Below, one piece after another: positions 1-10,469 of a stretch of 64,000 bases of DNA (the stretch's first letter is position 1; the number at the start of each line of letters is the position of its first letter). The stretch is from Misgurnus anguillicaudatus. Lineage: Eukaryota; Chordata; Actinopteri; Cypriniformes; Cobitidae. Made by a program: the position numbers and the translations under genes. The DNA lies in the NCBI RefSeq assembly GCF_027580225.2, contig NC_073356.2, forward strand, positions 3,286,001-3,350,000, given 5' to 3'. The notes beneath the pieces were generated by a model. That model ran no database searches. It was not told the origin of the DNA and was given only the letters and a program-made list of their open reading frames with translations.

Positions 1-1210
1 CAATATCATACAGTATACGCTCAGCATAAAGTCAAGCACACAAATTGTCGTCAATATGGCCTACATGAAACACGACTGCCATCTACAGGTTTTTGTATTT
101 CCTGCGTCCCCCACCGAACCCCCCTTCTGCGGGATCTCGCAGAATTTCGGAAGTGCTCGTGGCATTCTGCTCTCAGAGAAGTGCATTTTTAAAGGCCACA
201 TCTGTAATATGCATTTCAAGCCAAAATGAACTAGTCCGATCAGAATGATTACAACGCAGGAGAAATCTGTGGAGTGAGTAGGTAAATAATTATCGAACAG
301 AATTTGAAATTCCGCTTCAGGGTCACTAGTGGGCACCAAAACTCCATACAGGAAGTAGCCTAACGTCACTGAAATGGCTATAACTCGTGAACGGTTTGAA
401 ATAACTTAACAAGGTTTGGCAAACATATGTACCAGCTCACTCCGGGATCAAAGCAAAAAAGATGCAGATTTTGGCCACTAGGTGGCGCTTTAACAGGCTT
501 GAGAACGGGAATGGCTATTACTACACAACCGTTAGCCTGATACACTTAATATTTTGTATGGTGTGTCTTTGTGCAATGTACCATGAGGGTCTAGAAGGAC
601 ATTGGCGTATCTCCAAAAACATGGCCGTCATCGGCCAATGAATGTTGAGGACTGATTTGACAGGGTTAACAAAGGTCGATCGGAACGAAACGCACTGTGC
701 TTCTTCGTGTACTGCTCTTGAAGGCCTGTAAGAATTATGGTGTCATTTGGCCACCAGGGGGCGTAATACTGTATTTCGGTGCCTGTATCACGTGACGTTT
801 GACATACACACACAAACATGACATCGTATGATAGATCGGCTCATGATGAAAAACTTTGCCTTTTGAAGCGTTGCTGTAAATCAAACGGTTCGTTAGTTAT
901 TGCCGATAACGTTTAAACCTACTTTTGCGAACTAGTCCTAGGTTTTTCGCCCGATCTGAACCTAACCAAGGCTGATTGATTCTGTGGAGTGTGAATATGA
1001 ATAATTATGAAAAAAAGTTTAAATTTGTATTGAAACACGCAAGGATTGGCCAAAAACCGAACTGGGCGGAACTTAAAACATTTAAACGGCCATAACTCGA
1101 GAGGCGTTTGAGATATCATCATGAGGCTTGAATTATATCTGTAGGCCATCGGTCTAAGGTCGTGATATAATAAGCTTGCTGATCAGACACTAGATGGCGC
1201 TATAACGGGG
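1..1210. repeat. Diverged interspersed repeat with recurring gene-free modules
   Basis: No convincing coding frame is present. Two kinds of phrase recur in diverged form: a 'GGC(T/C)ATAACTCG' phrase near 374 and 1091, and a 'CCACTAGGTGGCGC'-type phrase at 472-490, 748-766 and 1186-1203. This suggests old copies of one repeat family. The family was not identified. Short open frames here carry no recognisable motif. Confidence 0.5.
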
Positions 1211-1703
1211 AAAATGGCACTAAATACTGTGATTATGCAGCGGTTACACTTATATAAGCCTATAACTTTATCTGTGATCAACAAATTTTCATGGTCGTTT
1301 TTATATAATCCTGAATTGTTTTCGAATCCTATGATACCAAGCATGCCAGGTTTCGAGTTACGGTTTGACCAGAACTGCGTTTTAGCTCATAAAAAACAAT
1401 CACTAATATCTTCGTAACCGTAAATCCTATCGACTCGAAAACACCACAGGAAGAACGAAAATGGCACTAAATACTGTGATTATGCAGCGGTTACACTTAT
1501 ATAAGCCTATGACTTTATCTGTGATCAACAAATTTTCATGGTCGTTTTTATATGATCCTGAATTGTTTTCGAATCCTATGATACCAAGCATGCCAGGTTT
1601 CGAGTTACGGTTCGACCAGAACTGCGTTTTAGCTCATAAAAAACAATCACTAATATCTTCGTAACCGTAAATCCTATCAACTCGAAAACACCATAGGAAG
1701 AAC
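1211..1703. repeat. 247-bp tandem duplication, two copies
   Basis: The units 1211-1457 and 1458-1703 are nearly identical, differing at only a few positions (for example 'cctataac' versus 'cctatgac'). Each contains the same 67-codon open frame, which is a result of the duplication and not evidence of a gene. High identity suggests a recent duplication of one module of the surrounding repeat. Confidence 0.9.
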
Positions 1704-2507
1704 ATTACTTTACCTTCTGAACAAAAAACTCTATTAGCGCTGTATTCAAATTTTCATCAGAAATGGTAAAAAAATGCGAAAAACCAAAATTTACTTAAAA
1801 TGTTATTGTATTCAAGGTTGTATCTTCAAAAAACCTACGCGTAATGACACGGTGCTTGGTAATTTCGTTTGCAGCGCCACCTAGTGGTCGGATGCATATT
1901 TTACACGCCAATAGTCAACGTATTTTAATGGGACTTGTTTCATAGGAGTCCTGAATTGTTGCAGAGTCCAATGATGCAAAACATGCCAAGTTTCGCTTTA
2001 CACTTAGTCTTGGGGTTACCAGAACACAATTCAGGAGGGGATTAAATATGTCAAGCATAATCTTTGCAGCTGTGTTTGCTGTCCACTGTAGGTCTTTGTG
2101 GTCTGCTGCGCTGCAGAATAACTCATTCTCGTTAACAAATTATCCTCATAACGTCACATTAAGGATGTTACATGCTTGTGCTATCGGTGCACCTGTGTGT
2201 ACGCATACATTGTCTGTATGATCCGTTTTTGACCATCTCTTTCGTTTTGTCTGGAGTGAGGTGGTCTATCATTCATTGTGGCTGTGTTCGGGTGTAACTC
2301 CTCAGCCTGGTCAGCGACGTCTGATGTTTTTGACGTGCTTTTATGCTCGAAACCCGACAATTGCTGCTTGCAGCTATATTTTCTTATTATATTTACAATT
2401 ATGAACTCGACTCTTCCTTATCGAGGTCCGTAACATCTGCTTTGTGCTTGATCTTTACACATCTTTTTTACTTTCACTCAAGTAAATTTTAAAATATTTT
2501 ACTTCTA
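1704..2507. other. Gene-free stretch, continuation of the repeat
   Basis: It begins with more of the upstream repeat, including a minus-strand 'CCACTAGGTGGCGC' motif at about 1873-1891. From about 2460 it becomes the acttttactt-rich subterminal sequence typical of a Tol2-like hAT element. No gene is supported. Confidence 0.5.
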
Positions 2508-2517
2508 CTTTAGTTTC

Positions 2518-4407
2518 AGTTTCAGTTTCATTTATTTAAGCAGGGACAATGCACAAAATTAACATTAACCTTGTACAAGAACAAGGAGAAATGCCTTGTG
2601 CCAGGTTGTAGCACAAGTGCTATTTTCCGCCTGTAGTCCCTTGGCAGGTCAATAACACAATAATATAAAATTCCATATAAATAAAAAACATTTAAATATA
2701 AAATTTACATCACAATCACTCTTAATTTACAATGAATACTTTCATGTTCTCAATGTACCCCCCCTCCAAAAATTAATCCCACCCAAACACAAATTATACA
2801 ATAAATCCTTACCTATCCCAATTTCAATCACACACAAACACACACACACATCACAAGTGTGTACAGTGTTGTTGTGACAGTAACCAAGCTTTTATCAAAC
2901 CCGAGAAGATGAATGGATTTGTAGAAGTAATAAGGTGTGTGGGGAGAGTATTCCACTGAGTTGTAGCCACAAAAGAAAAAGTTGACTTACCAAAAGAAGT
3001 TCTACGATTGGGAATATTGCACTCTCCTCTAGTGGCTGATCGAGTAGCTCTTTTCTTTTCTGAGTTAAGTGCAATACTTTTTTTTAGTGGAGGAGCGACA
3101 CCATTATGAATTATTTTAAAAAGTAGACAAACATTTGAATACATTATTAAATTTTCAAAACTTAAGATATTATATTTAGTCATTATTTTACAGTGGTGAT
3201 ATTGACGTGTTTTTTTATCATGGATCTTAAGGGCTGTTTTATATAACGTTTCAAGTGGTCTCAATGCTGTCTTACTTGCTTGAGACCAAGTTGTCATACA
3301 ATACAAAAAGTGCGGAACAATCATTGCATTTAAATAAGTGGTTGATGCCTCAATAGTAAGAGAGTTTCTTATATGTCTGAAATTAAAAAGATTAAATTTA
3401 AGTGTACTAACAAATTTTTTTACATGTTTTTTAAAAGTAAGAGTTGAGTCCAGGATAACACCCAGATATTTAAATTGGTCCACATTTTTAATTATATGCC
3501 CATTTGCTAAGACCTCAGGGCATTCTTTAAGTTTACATCTATTTTTAAAAAACATGGTTACAGTCTTTTCAATATTCAAAGTGAGACATGAGCTATGTAA
3601 CCATTCCACAACCTTATGCATTACATTCGTTAATTTTAAAGCAACCTCTGTAGCATTCTTCCCATGAGTGTACAGCACGGTATCATCTGCATACATCACC
3701 AAATCAATATCATTACATACTAATGGAAGGTCATTTATATATATACAAAAAAGCAGTGGCCCTAAAATCGACCCTTGCGGGACCCCCATAGTACATCTTT
3801 TTAATGGGGATAATGCATTGTTCATTCGGACACACTGATGTCGTCCACTCAAGTAAGATTTAAACCAATTTTGTGTATTTAATGAAAGATTATAATGTGC
3901 AAATTTGCTTAATAATATCTCATGGTTGACCGTATCAAAAGCCTTGCTTAGATCCAAAAAAACTGCACCCACCACTCCACCTTGATCTAAATTTGTTTTA
4001 ATTTGTTCAAGGAAGTAGCAGCAGGCCATTTCAGTTGAATGTTTTTTTCTAAAACCAAATTGCATAGGATGCAATGAGGCCTTAGAGTCAAGGTGAGCAA
4101 TTAATTGTTCTGCTACCTCTCTTTCAATAACCTTTGAAATGACTGGTAGAATGCTAATAGGCCGGTAATTGCAAACCTCTTGTTTGTCACCAGATTTATA
4201 CACCGGGGTCACAATAGCAGGCTTTAAGATACTTGGAAAGATACTTTCATTAATAGATTTATTTAATAAATTAGTTAAAGGAGCAGCTAAAAAATCTTTA
4301 TGAGTTTTTAAGAGAGCAGTATCAAGACCATAAATGTCCTTTGCTTTACTATTAGTTAATGTAGATAGTATTTTATTAACCTTTATATCATTTGTGGGTA
4401 ATTATTT
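2518..4407 (-). mobile_element. 5'-truncated non-LTR retrotransposon (Jockey superfamily)
   Basis: The element lies on the minus strand and is flanked by the 10-bp direct repeat CTTTAGTTTC at 2508-2517 and 4408-4417, taken as its target site duplication. Its 3' end is a short (GAAACT)n tail, and the 5' end stops inside the reverse transcriptase frame, as in a typical 5'-truncated LINE copy. No endonuclease domain remains. The clade (CR1/L2/Rex1-like) cannot be fixed by eye. Confidence 0.85.
2851..4398 (-). pseudogene. LINE reverse transcriptase, truncated ORF2
   Basis: The frame reads open from the 5' truncation at about 4398 to a stop at 2851, about 515 codons. Reverse transcriptase motifs appear in order: NYRPIS, FGFRKKHST, FLDLSKAFDTVNH, GVPQGSILGPLLF, then YADDTVLY with the catalytic DD, followed by LNIEKT and FKYLGVILD. 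In this family the protein copies element RNA at the target site (target-primed reverse transcription). I see no frameshift or internal stop, so the copy is fairly young, but the endonuclease half is missing and the copy cannot be autonomous. A methionine-type start is absent; the frame simply begins at the truncation point. Antisense frames over this region are shadows. Confidence 0.9.
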
Positions 4408-4459
4408 CTTTAGTTTCTTGTACTTTTACTTAAGTTTTTGGCTACTCTTTCCACCTCTG

Positions 4460-5391
4460 TTAAAATCTTAATAAATCCAGGCTAAGTTTGACACATTTAG
4501 CCTAAATTATCAGACAGATAACAGCAGCTAGCTACTGTAATAAGAAATCCTTTTTACAGCAACAATTAAAAATTTCAGTTGAAGGATACAAGGTAAACTC
4601 AACCAAATCAAATTCCATTTACTGCCAAAGTATTATGCTCTCCTCTTCAACAAAAAAAAAAGAAAACAGCCAAAGATTGTCAAGTACAAAGACAAATGTT
4701 CAATTATAAGAACAGTAAACACTCCATTTTAAACATTATTATGGTTACCAGATTATAGAAAACCTTTTTAGGGCAAGCCCCACATTTACTGTTACATTCT
4801 TAGTTAAGGTGGCAGTCTAGGAGTTGAATTTTAAGGTAACAGCAAGTTGAAAAAGTGATAATGTATGACCAGGCAAGAGTCACTGAACACAAAAAGGTAA
4901 ACTGAGAAGTGTTTTATTTGTATGGTACTCTTTTCTCAGTTAAAACTAAGATAAGGAGGCAGACAAAAATTCAGGAGGAGGAAAGCACAAAAGAACAAAC
5001 AAAAATGACCCTATGTTTAGTTAAATATGTAACTGCTAAGCTAACAACAGAAAATGAAATTAACAACAAAAGTATACTCTACCTCCGTGACTAGGGGAAA
5101 AACAGGAGAAAACATGTTACAAAAAAGAATAAGCAGGAACCCACCTCCCTAAAGTTTCCAGAGTTCAAGATGTAAAAGTTCCACTAAAGGGCTACCAGCC
5201 AGGCAGTACAACACAATACAACAAAGAGTCAGAATACTCTAACAACCAGAAAAGTAAACATATGGTGTTAGCAAGAAGGATTCAACACGCTGGAGAGAAA
5301 CCACACACACATACACAATACCCACAGGTACACAACCACATTAACAATCATAAAAGGAAATAAAAAGTATTTTGTTAATGGGAACGTAACA
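4460..5391. other. Gene-free stretch
   Basis: AT-rich sequence with short frames only. No motif, terminal repeat or splice structure could be supported. Confidence 0.4.
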
Positions 5392-5408
5392 ATATATATA
5401 TATATATA

Positions 5409-6080
5409 CCCTTTAAGATTCGGCTGAATCTGAAACCGAATACCGAATCCTACTCGCATCCTTATTCCATGAACACAGTAAAACACATTAATGAAGTAAA
5501 CAACTTCCACAGCAGTGTATTTTTCATTTTATTTAATTTTAACTGTACATTATGCCAGGATGACAAGTTGGAGAAAATATTTTGACAATTACCATAAGCA
5601 TATGCATAATGAAAGCGATGCGTTGCGACACGCTCGTTTTTCCAATAAGAAAGCAGCTCCACGCTGAAAACTATATTTAACTTTGAGTGAGAAGCTCCGC
5701 TCGTCAATGTCAGTTTTCACACGGCCATCCAATTACAGTGGAGGAGGGGCGGGACATTACCACAGCAACCAACCGGCTCACAGCTGAAGCATCACAGCTA
5801 CCAAGCGCTCGGCTGAAAAACAGTTGGCATTTGGCGTCCTAAAGGCGTTTTCAGCCGTGTTTAAAAGTTTTGGTGTGTCCAGCCCCTAAGGCTCACCGAA
5901 AGAAAAAGCTCATCTCCACGTCAGCACCCGATGTGTGTAATAAACGGCCGCATGACGTCGACCAGCGTAGCGCAAGTCAAGGGTTCGGTTCGGTGGAAAA
6001 AAAATCTAGGATTCGGCCGAACCCGAACCCCGTCAAAAAGCCCAGTATTCGGCCGAATCCGAATCCTGGATTCGGTGTAT

Positions 6081-6085
<5 letters not shown>
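5409..6085. mobile_element. Probable non-autonomous hAT-like element with CCGAAT-rich ends
   Basis: Both edges lie in (TA)n tracts. The right edge, read inward, starts TAGGGATACACCGAATCC; GATTCGG/CCGAATCC phrases recur at both ends (5416-5460 and 5985-6077). This layout fits a fish hAT MITE. The left terminal repeat is poor, so the left boundary is approximate. The open frame running into the TA tract is spurious. Confidence 0.4.

Positions 6086-6166
<81 letters not shown>
6084..6166. repeat. (AT)n microsatellite
   Basis: About 80 bp of uninterrupted AT dinucleotides between two hAT-like elements; it serves as the left insertion site of the element starting at 6167. Confidence 0.95.
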
Positions 6167-6169
<3 letters not shown>

Positions 6170-6212
6170 GGCTGTCAATAGATTAAAATATTTAATCGCG
6201 ATTAATCGCATG

Positions 6213-6622
6213 TGTTAGGGCCATTTTAAACTTCAGTTTATTTTATTTAAATTTACCCCCCTTTCTGGCACTTTTATTTTGCATTGACACCTCCAGGAAA
6301 TCCATATATGGAGACAGGAAGTGAAGCCAGGGGGAATGGCATTAGAAAGGAAGCGCTTGCCACAGTTGGGAGCGATATAGTTTTTTGACCAAAAATTCAC
6401 GCAAACAGATAGTAAAAGAAAATTGAAACCTTTTGTTTTCATTTACACTGATATGCATACACCATTTTTGAATTAGATATTTAAGTTGTAGCTTATTTAG
6501 AAGGATAGAAGATCCTATTTTGTTTCAAGTTTAAGTTGGTTTGAACGTGCGTCCGATAACCCCCCTCCCCATAGCTGGCACGCGCAGCGGCTTGTGATGA
6601 GGTGAGACAAGCGGCTGAAACA
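6213..6622 (+). repeat. 5' LTR of the BEL/Pao element
   Basis: 410 bp, TG...CA termini, preceded by GCATG. It matches the 3' LTR with only a few substitutions and small indels, for example near its start and in the 'gatatagt/gatatcgt' stretch. Confidence 0.93.
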
Positions 6623-7187
6623 AAAGTCAAAAAACTTCGTCAAGGATTAGGAAAAACATTCCGTTTTGGATTATGGACAACGCAGGATAAAGCACGCGGA
6701 TTCATCGCTGTTATCAGGACACCTGCTGCATTGGAGAAAGCTGCTGATGGTGAAAACTTTCATCGAGTCGTGAATAACGCGATAAACCCAGAACTATGAC
6801 TATTTATGTGGACAAGCCTCATAGCATGATGTTGACTCTTTGATTGAATGCTTATGCTTGATAAAGTCCAGAAAGTTAGATACAGCGTGCTTTGAATTAA
6901 AACGTTTACATTTTGAGACTGTAACGTTTTAACACTGTGCTTTATATGCATTCCGGGCTCTATATGCATTCCGTCATGCCTGAAGAGGTTGGCCGTAGCG
7001 CTAAAATATAAAGCTCACGCATCTCTGCGTAAAGGAATCATAACAGTGTTTATTGGACTGTATAAATAGTTGACTGACTTTGTAGTCAACAGTTTGGGAA
7101 CATTTAACAAAGGAGACCTGTTTATTTGTTTAAATCAAGTTGCATTTAAAGACCATTAAACCGTGTCCTTCAAGCCTACAACTATTA

Positions 7188-7440
7188 ATGGCCACTATGG
7201 ATGAACATATTAAGGAATTGAAGGAACTAAAGAAGGTCAGAAAAGGCAAATTAGCAAAATGCACATGCAAAATGAATGAAATTAAAGGGATGATGCAACA
7301 AAAAGATATTAATGCTGTGAAACAACATTTTATCATTTTCCAATCACTTTGTGAAGAATTTAATAATGCCCATAATTATGTACAAAATGCATTACCAGAA
7401 CAGGAAAAGCAAAAAGATAAAGTTGAATGGTATGAATCTA
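7188..7440 (+). pseudogene. BEL/Pao gag, N-terminal part, cut by a transposon
   Basis: The likely start is the ATG at 7188; an in-frame ATG at 7140 also exists. The encoded segment is charged, with lysine- and glutamate-rich helical stretches (KELKELKKVRKGKL) and a short cysteine pair (CTCK), as in the N-terminal region of fish BEL gag proteins. The frame runs up to the TA at 7439-7440, where the inserted transposon begins. The same reading frame resumes on the far side at 10468, allowing for the insert and one TA copy. In the retrotransposon, gag would form the particle core. Confidence 0.8.
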
Positions 7441-10400
7441 CACAGCAAAATCACCAGTGTTAAATTTTCAGGGATGGTGTTAAATACACAGTGTTGATGC
7501 TGTTTTAACACTATCTGGTAATAAAATAACACTGCCATTGCTAGGCCAGTGTTATATCCATGACAGTGTCAGTGTAAAACAAGGGTGTTACCAGATTTCA
7601 CACTGAGCGGTGTAAATCAAGCCACGCCTCCACTAAACATTTCCTGTCAGGGATTTTACCGCCATTTTCTTTCAAATGAGGACTGAAGAGAGCAGGTAAA
7701 TCTCATAATATTTACATGGTTTAGCTAAATTAAACTGTTATTTCTCTGTCTGACTCTACGCAGCCAAATGCCAAAAAACCTAAATAAGATATTTTTCCCA
7801 TTTTATTTCCTGTTTGTTCGTTATTTGGTTCAGTTTAATCAGAGCTACCTTGTGTTATGTTGTTCCCTTGTTAGTTTAGTATAAAGTTAAACTGCTAGCT
7901 CAAAGTTTGAACCAAGAAGGATAATATTAACAGGAGATATGAATGAAAGAATTGAACCATGATAAAACGCGACATGCACTACAAATTGAAGGTATGAAAC
8001 TAAGTTAAATGAAAGCTCGTTTATTCACCATATGATGCTCGTTATGAGGTAATCATATAGGCTAGATACCGTGAGTTAACGAGGTCGTTTACATGCACGC
8101 GAGTGCACGGATATTATTCAAATTACTGAAAAACACGGAGATAACCGCAACCGCATTGCCATGTGTTTTTCCAAGATGTATGCAAACAGGGGAAATATCA
8201 CCAAACCAACAATTCATTTTACCAAAACCTCACTATATATCATCATTTGTATGCACAGATTGCTGGATTGGATGCATTGTGTGTTGTAAGCTTTTCGTGG
8301 CGCTAGATGTCAGACAGATGCAAATGGCAAATACATACGAAAGTGTAAAACGTGTATGGCGAACATTTGTTTTTTTCTGTCATTATAGACGTTAGTTTGG
8401 TAAAAGTACACACTGAGTGCTTCAAATCATTCAGAAGAGATGCTGTTTTTAAGGGCAGTTTATTAAAGAAGACCTGACATGGATGACTTCCAATGAGAAA
8501 CGACTGCTAATACTTATATAAATTCATTACAGAAGGTAAGTTTATATATTTATACATATAAATCATTTTATTTGACATAACTGAACAGTTAACCAATCTT
8601 TTTAGTATAGTTTTGTACATATTATGGTTATTAGTCTGGCAAGAAAGTCACATGACCTGCTGCCAACTTTAATAAAAATATATTATCTTATACATCGTTT
8701 TGCTATTGATATCATATTAAATAGCAATCAAATTGATTACTATTTGGAAATGTATAAATGAAGATTCATATTGTCTTGAGTGCTGTTTTTAATATAAAAA
8801 GAATGTTGAGTTTTCAGAGTCTTTATTGTCATTTTTTTGTGATAGGACCCTACCAGACTATATTTGAATACTGCATACCCATGAATTCTGAACTGTTATT
8901 CCTTAACCCAGTTTGGAGGATAAGAGCTTACCAACTAGTTATGTGAGTACACAGTGTACATTAGTACTGTACACTGTCTCTAACATGATTTGTTATACTG
9001 AGATGATTTTGATTCAAATAACGGTTAAAACTGCACCCTTTTTGGTATTTTCTTGACTGTTTTTGTCTTTGAAAATCTGCAGAAATATGCTGAAGCGATG
9101 TATTGCAAAATAGCCAACATACAACAATTAAAGAATAATTGCAGACTACATCCTGATGAAGATTTGAATGACCCTCTGTCTGGTCAACAACAGTTTAAAT
9201 ATGGTAAGTGTACATGGGTTTGCTACTTTTACGGTTTTAAAGTTTAACTGTATACTCATGGTGTTTAAATTCTGTTTTGCTAGGATAGGACAGTGATGTG
9301 GCAGCTCTTCCCTGACTCATTCACCTCTTGCCTTCATTTGTGAAAGGAGGAAAGACTGGAGAGGGTCAATGTGCAACTGAAGCTACTGATTGTGCTGTGT
9401 AAGTTTTTTTGGTATTTTGTTCTAGTTGTTAATTCAGCAGTTAGTTTGCTTGCATTGTTCACCCCATGTAAATGCATACAAGTTCATAAATACACATCAA
9501 ATACATTCATCAAATACACTCTTTTAAAACACTCTTAGGTGATGAGCATCAATCCATGCTTTGAGGTGGATGAATCAGCACAGCCCTGCCTGCTCTGCGT
9601 TGGGAACAGAAGTTGCATCCAGAGTTTTTGCATCATTCTGGACCAAAAAGCCATTCCCTGCCTGATGAAGACCACTGGTGCAGCCTACCACTACATCATG
9701 AGTAAAACAACTACAGAACTAAATACCAGGTTGGAATGCATTTAAGAAAAATGAAACGTCTTTTGAATTTAAATGTCTGTTTTGTTATGGAAAAATCTTT
9801 AGTATTGTGAAGGATAAGCATTTCTGCCTGCCAGTAAGGTAATTGCAGTGTATTTTAATGTTCAAGTTTTGAGTAGGGTGGCAAATTTTTTTAAACTCTC
9901 ATTTGATTTATTAAAGACTTTATAATAAGTGGTTTTCATGTCACTGCGCTGTGGTATAAGATAACTTTCATTATTCCATATTGTATTCTGTTTCTAATTG
10001 TAGATGAGGTATTTAAATAAGCAGTGTTAAATGCAAAGTGTTGTGTGTATCAATGTAAATATTAAATGTGATGTACTTTAATAAAAAGAGGTTTTGCAAT
10101 ATTTCTTGTCATTTGTCTTTTATAGAAACAACCCATTAGCAACAAAAGTGGCTATTAATCAGTATTTTAACACTTAACATTGTTGAATTCACATTACACT
10201 GGTGTTGACCTTAAATTAGGAGTGTTAATTTTTAACACTGTATTTGTGTGCCAACACCAGTGTAGTGTGGAAACAACAATGAATAGTGTTGAACAAAGTG
10301 TAAAATTTAACAATATTGAGTGTTGAATTAACATATAATGGGTGTTGTTAAATTAACACTACACTTTTGACTAAATTAACACAGTGTAGTGTGGACACAC

Positions 10401-10467
10401 ATACACACTTTGCCGGTGTTAAATTTGACACCGTGGGTGTTATTTTAACACCAGTGATTTTGCTGTG
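7441..10467. mobile_element. 3.0-kb TA-flanked inverted-repeat DNA transposon inserted in BEL gag
   Basis: The ends are inverted: CACAGCAAAATCACCAGTGT at 7441 against the complement of the 10467 end, CACAGCAAAATCACTGGTGT. TA is duplicated at 7439-7440 and 10468-10469. Both subterminal regions (about 7458-7620 and 10160-10450) are packed with GTGTTAA/TTAACAC motifs in both orientations, plausible transposase-binding sites. No transposase was recognised. Superfamily is unsettled: CACAG ends recall the CACTA/Mirage/Chapaev group, whereas a TA target also fits Tc1/mariner-like elements. It inserted after the BEL copy. The interior holds exon-like blocks, listed separately. Confidence 0.85.
8846..9735 (+). 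pseudogene. Exon-like blocks inside the TA transposon
   Basis: Three or more blocks have splice-like borders: 8847-8940 (acceptor GATAG, donor GTGAGT), 9082-9203 (acceptor TCTGCAG, donor GTAAGT) and from about 9539 (acceptor CTCTTAG). A fourth possible block, at about 9287-9400, has an in-frame stop. The blocks read fragments such as KYAEAMYCKIANIQQL and CIIILDQKAIPC-like text (the sequence shows SFCIILDQKAIPC). The last block vaguely recalls the C-terminal part of uncharacterised SAMD3-like fish proteins; that is recollection, not an alignment. Phases between blocks do not all agree. This is either a decayed captured host-gene fragment or remains of an element gene. Confidence 0.35.
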
Positions 10468-10469
10468 TA

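Larger units (their letters stand above)
2460..4459. mobile_element. Tol2-like hAT terminal region, split by a LINE
   Basis: The right edge ends in CCACCTCTG at 4451-4459, whose complement CAGAGGTGG resembles the start of Tol2-like hAT elements. The sequence flanking the LINE on both sides is rich in 'acttttactt/aagtaaa', as in subterminal hAT DNA. No left terminal repeat was found, so only one end is supported. The LINE lies inside it, so this element is older. Confidence 0.45.

Noticed and set aside
5870..6218. Frames ending in Tyr-Ile repeats
   Set aside because: They read through the (AT)n tract and hAT end repeats.
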